Shown here: positions 8,865 through 18,381 of the stretch, piece after piece | Numbering within the stretch: position 1 is the first letter of the stretch | Layout: each line of letters opens with the position of its first letter | Origin: Nanobdellota archaeon | GTDB lineage: Archaea > Nanobdellota > Nanobdellia > Parvarchaeales > Parvarchaeaceae | DNA length: 42,739 bases | Assembly: GCA_021807085.1 (NCBI GenBank) | Contig: JAKAPM010000006.1 | Location: 1 to 42,739, forward strand | Reading direction: 5' to 3' | Notes under the pieces: generated by a model | Databases searched by the model: none | Told to the model about the DNA's origin: nothing | The model's input: only the letters and a program-made list of their open reading frames with translations | Position numbers and translations under genes: made by a program

Positions 8865-9392
8865 ATGTCGGATTACGATAGGAAGCTGGATGATATAGTA
8901 AGGAGCAAACTCAAGGAGGATTACACCAGTGACTACTTTTTCAAGCCCTATACAGGCGATGAAGCCGGGATACCGGACAAGTACACCATGCGGGATCAGT
9001 TCAAGCTGATGAAGCGGGTATATCACCTTGACCCGGATAGAATAGTCAAGCCGCTGGCGATGGTATCGGAGGGGAAGTCGCTCAGGGGTTTCATACTGGA
9101 AAAAATAGATGGAGAGACACTCAACGAAGCCCGTTTAAAGGAACATTTTTGTAATTACCGATACGACATAGCAGGTCAACTGGAAGAGACCGTGCAGAAA
9201 ATGCACGAGAGGGGCTTCGTGCACGGGGACCTTCACTCAGGTAACGTTATGCTGACAAAATCAGGCATAAAACTCATAGACATGATCTATGTGCCGAAAA
9301 ACCACAGGTCGTTTGCAAAGTACGCGAGATATGATGATGAGCACCTGTACACAATAAGACGTGTAGTTTCCTCCCATAAGAAAGGACAGTGA
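8865..9392 (+). CDS. Small RIO/Kdo-kinase-like protein kinase
   Basis: Catalytic loop HGDLHSGNVML followed by KLIDMIYV (HxDxxxxN ... D). Confidence 0.75.
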   Translation: MSDYDRKLDDIVRSKLKEDYTSDYFFKPYTGDEAGIPDKYTMRDQFKLMKRVYHLDPDRIVKPLAMVSEGKSLRGFILEKIDGETLNEARLKEHFCNYRYDIAGQLEETVQKMHERGFVHGDLHSGNVMLTKSGIKLIDMIYVPKNHRSFAKYARYDDEHLYTIRRVVSSHKKGQ

Positions 9393-9454
9393 CGCACCAT
9401 AAATGTTCGAGTTTCTTTCCCAACATTTATAACTTTTGATATAGTTTACTTAAG

Positions 9455-10564
9455 ATGAGAAACGGACAGGCACAGTCAGCTTTGGAGTACATGATGACGT
9501 ACGGCTGGGCCATCCTCATAATCGTGATAGTGGCAGCCGTCCTCTATTCTATGGGTATATTTAATCCGTCGAGTTCGGCTTCTGCAACTGTGACCGGTTT
9601 TGCCGGTCTGGGGAGTGTACAGGCAAAATGTTTATTAAGCGGCACGTTGGCGATATCATTCGGCAACAATGAAGGCTCTCTGATAAATATAACGAGAATT
9701 AACAGTACCGATTCGTTCGGTTACCAAACATCTTCATATTTCTCTGTTTTGATAGCCCCAGACTCGAATGCAGTAGTGCTCCTGCCCAAAGGTTCCTGCT
9801 CAAATGCATCCTCTGATTCTGTGACGGTTTCGGTATCTTATACTATACCGGGGCAAACTTTTCCAGGACCATACTTCTCTAATGGAAATATAAAAACGAC
9901 TTCTGTTCCAACCTCGAAATCGTTTGCACAAAACTATTATCTTGATTTAAGTGGGTCGCAAACGGGTTATGTACCACCGTGTATAAACGGCACATTTAAT
10001 TATAATCTTAATGCTATCACAATCTCAGCTTGGGTTTACAATAACGGCCAGGGTCCGTACTGGCAGAACATAGCAGAGGTTTTCAATTCAACCGCTGGCA
10101 GTCTTTTAGATATAGGAGTAACATCTGCGGGAGGGTCTGCCGTAGTAAGATGGAATCCGCCCGCTGACGTTATCCAGCCATCTGGAGGTGCAGTGCCTAT
10201 AGATACATGGACTTTAGTCACAGGAACGTGGAATGCGGCAACAAATAACCTAACAATTTATGTAGACGGGGTACAAAAAAGCAGCGCGACGGGAGACGGC
10301 ACAGCATCTATAACAGCCCAAAAATTCAATATAGGGGGCGGATATGCTGGCATGGCAACATTCAACGGTTACCTCAGCGATATACAAGTATACAGCACTG
10401 CACTAACATCTTCTGAGATTAGTACCTTATACTCTGAAGGAGAATACGGCATGCCTATATCAAACGTGGGAATAATATCCTGGTGGCCATTAAGTGGGAA
10501 TGCAAATGACTATAATAATAACAATAACGGAAAAGGTTATCTAATAGGCTGGGGCCCCTCGTAG
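9455..10564 (+). CDS. Class III signal peptide (pilin-like) protein with LamG-like domain, copy A
   Basis: MRNGQAQSALEYMMTYGWAILIIVIVAAVLYSMGIFNPSSS; TIPGQTFPGPYFSNG; LamG-like ITISAWVYNN...YLSDIQVYSTALTSSEISTLYSEG...IISWWPLSGNANDYN. Confidence 0.88.
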   Translation: MRNGQAQSALEYMMTYGWAILIIVIVAAVLYSMGIFNPSSSASATVTGFAGLGSVQAKCLLSGTLAISFGNNEGSLINITRINSTDSFGYQTSSYFSVLIAPDSNAVVLLPKGSCSNASSDSVTVSVSYTIPGQTFPGPYFSNGNIKTTSVPTSKSFAQNYYLDLSGSQTGYVPPCINGTFNYNLNAITISAWVYNNGQGPYWQNIAEVFNSTAGSLLDIGVTSAGGSAVVRWNPPADVIQPSGGAVPIDTWTLVTGTWNAATNNLTIYVDGVQKSSATGDGTASITAQKFNIGGGYAGMATFNGYLSDIQVYSTALTSSEISTLYSEGEYGMPISNVGIISWWPLSGNANDYNNNNNGKGYLIGWGPS

Positions 10565-10566
10565 CC

Positions 10567-11658
10567 ATGGGAAAATCCCAGTCGGCCCTGGAATACATGA
10601 TGACCTATGGATGGGCCATCCTCATAATAGTGATGGTCGCCGCTGTCCTGTATTCGATGGGCATATTCTCTCCTTCTTCATCAGTTTCAGCAACGATAAC
10701 AGGCTTCACAGGTCTTGGAGTGACGCAGGCTGCCTGTGTCAACTCGGTAAACAATCAAATACTGGCGCTTTATGTCTCGAACACAGTGGGCTACACTGTC
10801 AATGTGACAAAGATAAACGTAACCGGCAGCAGCAACGGAATATCTCTATCGCAAAATGTAAGTTCTCTTCTAGGCGCAGGACAGTCCGGTATCTTCTATG
10901 TAAACAGTGCTTGTAACAAGTCTTCATCATCCTATTCCGGCTCGGTTACCATAACTTACACAGAACCAGGACAGGCTTTCTCTGGGCCGTTTTTCTCTAA
11001 CGGAAGACTTTCTGGTATATCTACTAAAAATATTCCTAATTCTGTCGCAAGTTTTAACGGACAGGCATCAACAAATATAAGTGAAATACCTCATTCTACA
11101 TTCCCATCTGGCAGCAACGCTCTTACAATTGTAGCTTGGGTAAAAACGACCCAAAGCACTACATACCCCTTCATTTTTAATTATGGCTTGTACGGCACAT
11201 CGGAAGATAATGCAATGATAGGTATCTACAGCGGACAGGTATGCGCAGATTTCTGGAACCAACATCTATGTGCTAGTGGTACGGTAAGCGGCGGTGCATG
11301 GGACTTAATAGCTTTTTCTTATCCAGGTGGGTCTAACTCTGCGACAACATATGTAAATGAGACGGGGACACTGAATGCTGTGAATCCTGTACCAACAATT
11401 CAAACTGGTTCAGGGACGATAGCAGTAATAGGCTCTGGTACAAACAATTTCTATGACGGTTATATATCGGATGTGCAGCTGTATAACACCGCACTTTCTA
11501 CAACACAAATGCAATCACTGTACGGTGAAGTGGTGGGCGGCGCTCCACTCTCCAACATCGGTCTTATTGCATGGTGGCCACTGGACGGCAACGCTAACGA
11601 CTACAGCGGTAACAATAACAATGGCGTAGCCATGAATGTACAATGGGCGTCTCCTTAA
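10567..11658 (+). CDS. Class III signal peptide / LamG-like protein, copy B
   Basis: MGKSQSALEYMMTYGWAILIIVMVAAVLYSMGIFSPSSS; TEPGQAFSGPFFSNG; LTIVAWVKTTQ...YISDVQLYNTALSTTQMQSLYGE...LIAWWPLDGNANDYSGNNNNG. Starts 2 nt after the stop of copy A. Confidence 0.88.
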   Translation: MGKSQSALEYMMTYGWAILIIVMVAAVLYSMGIFSPSSSVSATITGFTGLGVTQAACVNSVNNQILALYVSNTVGYTVNVTKINVTGSSNGISLSQNVSSLLGAGQSGIFYVNSACNKSSSSYSGSVTITYTEPGQAFSGPFFSNGRLSGISTKNIPNSVASFNGQASTNISEIPHSTFPSGSNALTIVAWVKTTQSTTYPFIFNYGLYGTSEDNAMIGIYSGQVCADFWNQHLCASGTVSGGAWDLIAFSYPGGSNSATTYVNETGTLNAVNPVPTIQTGSGTIAVIGSGTNNFYDGYISDVQLYNTALSTTQMQSLYGEVVGGAPLSNIGLIAWWPLDGNANDYSGNNNNGVAMNVQWASP

Positions 11659-11808
11659 CTAGAAGCTAAAATGACGTTTATAGACATTTTCTATAAGAAA
11701 CATGAAAAAGGAAGATTAGATGTAAACTTATCACCTAAATTTAGGTTATATCTATACATAAAGTATAAATACTTAGTCCATGATGCGGCGAACTCTATAT
11801 TCTCTATA

Positions 11809-11833
11809 GGGAAACTATTTAAATAAGTTTCCC
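11809..11833. promoter_or_regulatory. Inverted repeat enclosing a TATA box upstream of the ATPase
   Basis: GGGAAACT-ATTTAAATA-AGTTTCCC: perfect 8-bp arms around a TATA-like core, 13 nt before the ATG at 11847. Confidence 0.65.
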
Positions 11834-11846
11834 TCTGTATAATACT

Positions 11847-13142
11847 ATGATAAATAGAGATATATTAATTAGATTGATACGTGATTTCCAAGAGAAGAAG
11901 TTGCCAGAAATCCTAAAAAGGGATATTTCTATAGATATCAATACGCGATTGAAGCGCGTTATAACGTTGGTAGGTCCAAGGCGCAGCGGCAAGAGTTTTC
12001 TTATGTTTCAGCTGATAGAAGAATTGTTAGCAAATAAAACAGAAAAAAACAGGATTCTGTTCATCAATTTTGAAAATGATCTACTTGTTGGGTGTGACGC
12101 GGTTGATCTGAGGAACTTGCTTGATTTATTTTATGAGATGACTCCAGATAACAAAAATAACAAGGTATTCCTATTTTTCGATGAAATCCAAAATGTCTCT
12201 GGGTGGGAAAGGTTCGTCAGGACCATAATAGACAGCGAGAATGCGCAGGTAATAATAAGCGGTTCATCCTCAAAATTGTTATCCAAGGAAGTTGCAACTT
12301 CTTTGAGAGGCAGGGCATTGGTATATTATGTTTATCCATTCAGTTTTTACGAGTTTATAACCGCAAAGAATTTTAAACCTCCAAAATACCTATCCTCATC
12401 AGAAAAAGCGAGGATGCTGAATCTTCTCGGGCAGTATTTAAAAGGAAGTTATCCGGAAGCCGTTTTGTTCGAAGAGCAAAGGGATAAAATATTAAGTGAC
12501 ATACTTGATGTCGTCGTTTATAAAGACGTGATAGAGCGCTTCGGCGTAAAGAATCAAAAGCTATTGAGGCTATTACTGAAGGCGCTAATAAACTCGAAAT
12601 ACGTTTCCGTACACAAGTTTTATAATTTTATAAAAAGCATCGGCATAAAAGCAAGCAAAAACACGCTGTATACCTATCTTAGCTATCTCTTAGACTCTAT
12701 GGTGGTTTTCACTCTACACAAATATTCCAAATCGTATAAAGAGCTGGAGCAGACCGTTGCAAAAACCTATTTTTCAGACAGCGGAATGCTCTATGTAAAC
12801 GGAATAGATGATATTGGTAGAGTGATGGAAAACGCGGTTTTTTTGCAATTATTGCGTATGGGAGTAACACTGGATAGAGAGCTATTTTACTTTTCTGATG
12901 TAAGCAGCGAGATAGACTTTTGCATTAAACATGGGAGAGCCGTAACGCAGCTTATCCAGGTATGTTACGACACATCAAATTTAGAAACAAAAGACAGGGA
13001 ATTAAAAGCTCTATTGTCCTCTTCTAAGAAGTTGACATGCAACAATCTCCTAGTCATAACCTGGGATTACGAAGCTGAGGAAAAGATAAAAGGTAAGAAG
13101 ATAAAATTCATTCCGCTGTGGAAATGGCTTCTTAATATTTAA
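11847..13142 (+). CDS. Archaeal AAA-type ATPase (AAA_14/DUF4143-like)
   Basis: Walker A GPRRSGKS, Walker B VFLFFDEIQNVSGWERFVRTIID, IISGSSSKLLSKEVATSLRGRALVYYVYPFSFYEF; C-terminal nuclease-like segment FYFSDVSSEIDFCIKHG. Confidence 0.85.
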   Translation: MINRDILIRLIRDFQEKKLPEILKRDISIDINTRLKRVITLVGPRRSGKSFLMFQLIEELLANKTEKNRILFINFENDLLVGCDAVDLRNLLDLFYEMTPDNKNNKVFLFFDEIQNVSGWERFVRTIIDSENAQVIISGSSSKLLSKEVATSLRGRALVYYVYPFSFYEFITAKNFKPPKYLSSSEKARMLNLLGQYLKGSYPEAVLFEEQRDKILSDILDVVVYKDVIERFGVKNQKLLRLLLKALINSKYVSVHKFYNFIKSIGIKASKNTLYTYLSYLLDSMVVFTLHKYSKSYKELEQTVAKTYFSDSGMLYVNGIDDIGRVMENAVFLQLLRMGVTLDRELFYFSDVSSEIDFCIKHGRAVTQLIQVCYDTSNLETKDRELKALLSSSKKLTCNNLLVITWDYEAEEKIKGKKIKFIPLWKWLLNI

Positions 13143-13166
13143 ATTCGCGTAGCCGATATAACCTCT

Positions 13167-14363
13167 ATGCAAAGGAAAAGCAGCAAGAATAAGTCGCCTC
13201 TGTGCCCAGACACGCGCACAACTAAACTGCTATCTCTTCATTCAAACCATTCGCAATCAGCATTAGAGTACATGATGACCTACGGCTGGGCTATCCTAAT
13301 TATCGTAATCGTTGCAGGTGTTCTATATTCTATGGGAATATTCTCCCCTTCTTCATCAGTTTCAGCAACGATAACAGGCTTCAGCGGATTAGGTTCTCCA
13401 ACCGCATTGTGCATGTCCAATGGAGGATTGCGTTTACAACTTGGAAATAACATTGGTAGCACAATAAATATCACAATGATAAATGTTACGTCTAATGGAG
13501 TGACCCAGAAAGTGCGCCCGAACGAAACTATCGCTCCAGACGGGACTTACATTTTCTACATTCCTAATGTATGCGGAACCTCTGCGGGCGCTAAGTACTC
13601 ATTTACATCCATGGTAACATACATGGAACCCGGTCAGACTTTCGGAGGACCTTACTATACGAGTGGGACCGCATCCGGAACAGTTTCTTCAACGATTATA
13701 CCGTATTGGGCAGTAGAGCATACGAATAATAGTGCTAATAATTTTGGTTCGGCAGCAATTCCCATAAATGCTAGCACTACTTCATTTACTATCTCCCTTT
13801 TTGCTAAAATTGAAAGTAATAGCCCCAATAACGATTTTGCTTTTTCGCTTCCATTAGGTTGCTCCCAGGGGCTTTACTATTCCAATACTGTGGGTATTTC
13901 GTGGACTTGCACAAATAAATATGGTGCGCAGGATTGCACAGACATAGTTAATGCGCCAGCAGGTATGGGATATGAGTATACTTCACCGTATTCTTGGACG
14001 TTTTATACGATAATCTACAATGCTGGTTCCAAAACGTTTTCTGTTTATGTAAATGATAACCAAGTTTCTAGCGTGACTCTTAACAGCACAACCTGGTTAG
14101 AAAACCAGTTTCCTGGTGGGATAGCGGTGTTTCAAAGTGAAAGTAGTAGTTATTCATTAAGTGAAGTGTCGGATATACAAGTCTACAACGAGTCGTTAAC
14201 GCCTTCCCAAATTTCCGAGATATACAAAAATTCTACGTTCCAACCTATCTTTGGGAAAAATTTAATAGTGTGGATTCCTATGAACGGAACTGCAAAAGAT
14301 TACAGCGGACATAACCTCGGTATCGGCACTAATAAGGTCGTGTTCACTACACAGCACAGCTGA
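13167..14363 (+). CDS. Class III signal peptide / LamG-like protein, copy C
   Basis: HSQSALEYMMTYGWAILIIVIVAGVLYSMGIFSPSSS; MEPGQTFGGPYYTSGTASGTVSS; VSDIQVYNESLTPSQISEIYKN...LIVWIPMNGTAKDYSG. Confidence 0.85.
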   Translation: MQRKSSKNKSPLCPDTRTTKLLSLHSNHSQSALEYMMTYGWAILIIVIVAGVLYSMGIFSPSSSVSATITGFSGLGSPTALCMSNGGLRLQLGNNIGSTINITMINVTSNGVTQKVRPNETIAPDGTYIFYIPNVCGTSAGAKYSFTSMVTYMEPGQTFGGPYYTSGTASGTVSSTIIPYWAVEHTNNSANNFGSAAIPINASTTSFTISLFAKIESNSPNNDFAFSLPLGCSQGLYYSNTVGISWTCTNKYGAQDCTDIVNAPAGMGYEYTSPYSWTFYTIIYNAGSKTFSVYVNDNQVSSVTLNSTTWLENQFPGGIAVFQSESSSYSLSEVSDIQVYNESLTPSQISEIYKNSTFQPIFGKNLIVWIPMNGTAKDYSGHNLGIGTNKVVFTTQHS

Positions 14364-14469
14364 ACAAACTCGGGTATGCCCTGTAATCTTAATATACTAG
14401 AATATCCACACACGTGTTCCCCCTGTGTAATCGTGATATAAATAAAAAGACCGGCCAATTAGTTAAAAT

Positions 14470-15642
14470 ATGAGCCGCTTATATATTACGGACAGAAAAT
14501 TTCTAGCTGGCAAAAGAGCCCAGTCGGCCCTGGAGTACATGATGACCTATGGTTGGGCTATCTTAATCATAGTCATAGTAGCAGCAGTATTATATTCAAT
14601 GGGCATCTTCAGCCCATCCAGCAGCGTATCAACAACGATAACAGGCTTCAGCGGATTAGGCTCGGTGACAGCGCAGTGCTATGCCAACGGGGTCCTAAGA
14701 ATACAGCTGGGTAATTCCATAGGAAACACCATAAACATAACAAAGATAACGGCAACAAATACCAAAACAGGAGCATCGTCCTCGTTCTCGGGAAACTCCA
14801 CAGTAGACCCAAATCCAGAGATATCACCAGACGGTGCCTACATCTTTTCCATTCCAAACGTATGCTTATCGGCAGGATCCAGATTCTCGATGTCCGTGGG
14901 CGTTAATTACACAGAACCCGGGCAGATATTCCCAGGACCATACTATTCTAGTGGGTTTGTTTTCGGGACAGTTTCTTCCGCGGAATTACCACCTTTCGTA
15001 GCTAGTTATTCTGATGGGGCGAATAGCGAAACAATAGGGGGTTATTCTGCTCCATCACAGCTAACAATCTCCTTTTGGACGTTTATGCCCAGTCTCGTAC
15101 CCGTTGAGAGCAACGCCTGGGAAGGAATCATCGGCAATTCTGGAGGTGTTACGGGATGCTGTGAATGGAGGATAGGGCCCGTCAACAGTGATGGAAAGTT
15201 GCTTTTCGATACGGGATGGCATGATGACATGGGAACAAGCGAAAAATTCCCTACTGGGGTTTGGAATAACGTGATAATGACGGTTGAAAATTCGGGACTC
15301 GCAACTGTATATTCCCTCCTATTGAACAATGCCAACATAAGTTACGGAAACGCATCTGGAAGCACCATTACAGCCGTGTCGAACATCTATTTTGGCAGCG
15401 CTCCCGGTACGGGTTACTACAACGGCCTAATAACAAACGTGCAAATCTATTCAACAGCACTATCCAGTGCACAAGCAACACAGCTTTACTCTGAAGGCAT
15501 AATGGGGAAGCCGTTGAATGGCCCAACTCTCATAGGCTGGTGGCCGCTAAACGCTACTATAAAAGGATGGTTCAAGGACTATTCGGGTGGTTTGAATAAC
15601 GCGTCTGAAGTGCTGACAACAAGCAATTACCAGGCCCCATAA
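14470..15642 (+). CDS. Class III signal peptide / LamG-like protein, copy D
   Basis: GKRAQSALEYMMTYGWAILIIVIVAAVLYSMGIFSPSSS; TEPGQIFPGPYYSSG; LTISFWTFMPS...LITNVQIYSTALSSAQATQLYSEG...LIGWWPLN. Confidence 0.88.
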   Translation: MSRLYITDRKFLAGKRAQSALEYMMTYGWAILIIVIVAAVLYSMGIFSPSSSVSTTITGFSGLGSVTAQCYANGVLRIQLGNSIGNTINITKITATNTKTGASSSFSGNSTVDPNPEISPDGAYIFSIPNVCLSAGSRFSMSVGVNYTEPGQIFPGPYYSSGFVFGTVSSAELPPFVASYSDGANSETIGGYSAPSQLTISFWTFMPSLVPVESNAWEGIIGNSGGVTGCCEWRIGPVNSDGKLLFDTGWHDDMGTSEKFPTGVWNNVIMTVENSGLATVYSLLLNNANISYGNASGSTITAVSNIYFGSAPGTGYYNGLITNVQIYSTALSSAQATQLYSEGIMGKPLNGPTLIGWWPLNATIKGWFKDYSGGLNNASEVLTTSNYQAP

Positions 15643-15674
15643 TAGATGGGGGTGCTTCGGGTGCAGGTGAAACT

Positions 15675-16334
15675 TTAGCTGTGTTTTGAAACGCCGTTTT
15701 TCGGACAGACGCTATTCAGGATGCACTTGCTGCACAGCGGCATGGTTGAGTGGCATATCTTGTGGCCGTGGGCTTTCATCACATAGGCAATATCTTTCCA
15801 GTGCTTTTTCTCGACGATTGCCATAAGGTCCTGCTCAATCTTTTCCGGTTTGTCGCTGTCGGTCAGGCCTATCCTGTAGGACAGCTTTATTACCCAGGTG
15901 TCCACAGGTATCCCTTCCACGATACCATAGGCATTTATCAGTATGGTGTTGGCAGTCTTTCTGCCTATGCCGGGCAGATCTATAAGCTCATTCATTTTAT
16001 CAGGGACCCTTCCATTGTATTTTTCGGAGATCACGTTGCACGTCTTTATTATGTTTTTTACCTTGTTATCCGCGAACGTGACCTTTTTTGCGTAAGACAG
16101 CAATTCCGGTTCCTTTGCTCCGGCATAGTCCTTTGCTGTCTTGTATCTTCTGAAAAGCTCTGGAGTGACCGAGTTTACTACTACATCTCTAGTCTGTGCA
16201 GACAATATGGCAGCTACTACAAGATCTATGGGTGTCTTGAACTCTAAGTAGTATTTCGTGTTAGGATACTCTTTCTCCAGAGTGCCTATGGCTTCTTCGG
16301 ATTTTTTCTTGCCTAGAAGTTGCGGGTGCGCCAT
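15675..16334 (-). CDS. nth: Endonuclease III (HhH-GPD, FeS)
   Basis: LPGIGRKTANTILINAYGIVEGIPVDTWV and C-terminal Cx6Cx2Cx5C (CHSTMPLCSKCILNSVC). Confidence 0.95.
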   Translation of the reverse strand: MAHPQLLGKKKSEEAIGTLEKEYPNTKYYLEFKTPIDLVVAAILSAQTRDVVVNSVTPELFRRYKTAKDYAGAKEPELLSYAKKVTFADNKVKNIIKTCNVISEKYNGRVPDKMNELIDLPGIGRKTANTILINAYGIVEGIPVDTWVIKLSYRIGLTDSDKPEKIEQDLMAIVEKKHWKDIAYVMKAHGHKICHSTMPLCSKCILNSVCPKNGVSKHS

Positions 16335-16340
16335 TGAATT

Positions 16341-17129
16341 TTAATAGCCTTTGCGCATTAATAGCTTGGTCGGGGTCTTCCTGCACTTAAAGATTATCGT
16401 CGGTCCTATCCTCCTGACCAGTTTTCTCCTGTAGCCAGAGCCCCAGACTTTGTCGTCCGGGTCAAATGGCTCTTCAATCCTCTCCACAGCGAAGCCGTTC
16501 CTGACCAATGCGTTCACCACATCGCTCACCCTGCGTCTGTACATCACGAAAGTATGCCTGCTGCCCTCAGGCCACTTCTCTTCCTCCTCCAGTTTTCCGG
16601 TCCTGTAGTAGCTGTCTTCTATCTCCATCGTCTCCGGATCTATCAGGAGGTAGAACGGGTGATCTATGGAGAAAACCAACAACCCTCGTGTCTTCAAAAC
16701 CCTGCTCGCCCCCCTCAAGACTCTGTCAAGATCCCTTGCGTATTGCAGCGCAAAAACAGACACCACGATGTCGAAGCTGCCGTTTCTGAAACTATCCGAC
16801 GGATGCTCCAAGTCTGAGAACGATTTTTTGATGAATTCTACCGCGACGTTGTTTTTTTTGGCCAATTTTCTCGCGTGTCCAAGCTGTTTTTCGGAGATGT
16901 CTATCCCAACACACTTCGCTCCCCTTTTCGCGAGGGCTATCGACGTCTGACCGCCACCGCAGCCGAGCTCCAGTATCTTCATGCCCCTCACGTCGCCCAG
17001 CAGCCTGAGTTTCCTCTCCGTCGAGCCGAACGGCCCGTAACGGACCGTTTTCAGGTCGTCACTCCCTATCTCCTCCTGGTAATAGCTCGACACTTCATCC
17101 CACCATTCTTCTATACTTTCGTGGTTCAT
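16341..17129 (-). CDS. Class I SAM-dependent methyltransferase
   Basis: Motif I MKILELGCGGGQTSIALAKRG; FDIVVSVFALQYARDLDRVLRGASRVLKTRGLLVFSIDHP. Confidence 0.88.
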   Translation of the reverse strand: MNHESIEEWWDEVSSYYQEEIGSDDLKTVRYGPFGSTERKLRLLGDVRGMKILELGCGGGQTSIALAKRGAKCVGIDISEKQLGHARKLAKKNNVAVEFIKKSFSDLEHPSDSFRNGSFDIVVSVFALQYARDLDRVLRGASRVLKTRGLLVFSIDHPFYLLIDPETMEIEDSYYRTGKLEEEEKWPEGSRHTFVMYRRRVSDVVNALVRNGFAVERIEEPFDPDDKVWGSGYRRKLVRRIGPTIIFKCRKTPTKLLMRKGY

Positions 17130-17204
17130 ACAAGATACTCTCTCCAGTGCGTTAAATATTGCCCTGTACGCAAGATTTAAATCCGCTGATATTTTAATGT
17201 AGTT

Positions 17205-17651
17205 ATGGAAGTCAGCGAGGGCGACCAGTTTCCCAATTTTCTACTTGATAATGAGAACGGCGAGACGATATCCCTCGAGACGCTGAGGGGAAAGAATACT
17301 GTTGTGTACTTCTATCCGAAGGACAATACTCCCGGCTGCACGACTGAAGCGTGCAATTTCAGAGATAATATCGACAAATTCGTTGCGATGGGCGTTCCAG
17401 TATACGGTGTGAGCGTAGACAGCGCCGAATCGCACAAGAAATTCAAGAACAAGTACAACCTTCCCTTCATGCTTCTGAGCGACTCTAAGAAGGAACTGGT
17501 GGGCAAGCTGGGTATAAAATCGCTTACAGGCGTCGCGTCGCGCGTAACATTTGTGCTGGACAGGGATGGTAAGATACTGAAGATATACCCCAAAGTCAGT
17601 CCCGACAGCCATGCTGAGGAACTGCTTTATTATCTCAACTCCCTGAAATAG
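17205..17651 (+). CDS. bcp: Peroxiredoxin (Bcp/PrxQ-like)
   Basis: VVYFYPKDNTPGCTTEACNFRDN motif. Confidence 0.93.
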   Translation: MEVSEGDQFPNFLLDNENGETISLETLRGKNTVVYFYPKDNTPGCTTEACNFRDNIDKFVAMGVPVYGVSVDSAESHKKFKNKYNLPFMLLSDSKKELVGKLGIKSLTGVASRVTFVLDRDGKILKIYPKVSPDSHAEELLYYLNSLK

Positions 17652-17697
17652 GTAACACTTATGGAAATATGTGTAGGTCCAGCCGAGGTCGTTTGAG

Positions 17698-18066
17698 ATG
17701 GCATTCGACGTAGTGTACACGGCGATATTTGCGATACTCGCGGCAGGAGGTGTATTCTCCAGCGTCATTTCGTTTCTTACTATCTTCGCCATAGTCAAGC
17801 ACAGGAAAGACAACGCGCCGCTCCTCTCATTCTTTCTCAACAAAGACAGCGCCACGAAAGAACTTCTGATATTCAGATATCCCGGCACGTTCCTATTCTT
17901 CACAGGTCTTTTCACCCTCGTGCAGAAGCTGACGTCGTTTTATCCCTCGCTAACAGCTATCAGCGGCGCCACATTTCTACTTGCGTATCTGTCTGGCCTT
18001 GTATCCCTATTCATGATAACAGTGATAACCTGGCGCTGGTTCGTCAGATTCAAGAGGTTCCTATGA
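17698..18066 (+). CDS. Hypothetical membrane protein
   Basis: Three predicted hydrophobic segments; overlaps the next ORF by 4 nt. Confidence 0.65.
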   Translation: MAFDVVYTAIFAILAAGGVFSSVISFLTIFAIVKHRKDNAPLLSFFLNKDSATKELLIFRYPGTFLFFTGLFTLVQKLTSFYPSLTAISGATFLLAYLSGLVSLFMITVITWRWFVRFKRFL

Positions 18067-18365
18067 TATTCGACTTGTACTACGGCATGATAACCTTCAT
18101 AGAGGGGATAATAATCATGTCAGGAGTATTTGCGATAGCTAGGAAGCTAAGGAGGAACCAGATAGTGTTTCTTACCTCGTTCTACAACAAGAGGATAAAG
18201 AAATACGCTTTCCTGATGTTCTTTATAGCGGTGTTTATCCTGGCCGTCAATTACGCTATAACGACGATTGTCTCCCTTTCGAATTCCAATACTCTAGTGT
18301 GGGAGTACGGCAACGTTGCGGTTTTCGGCGCACTCGCCGCTTTCTTCGTGATAATGTCGCTGTAA
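18063..18365 (+). CDS. Hypothetical membrane protein
   Basis: Three hydrophobic segments; translationally coupled to the 17698 ORF. Confidence 0.6.
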   Translation: MIFDLYYGMITFIEGIIIMSGVFAIARKLRRNQIVFLTSFYNKRIKKYAFLMFFIAVFILAVNYAITTIVSLSNSNTLVWEYGNVAVFGALAAFFVIMSL

Positions 18366-18381
18366 GAACGCGTTGCAGACC

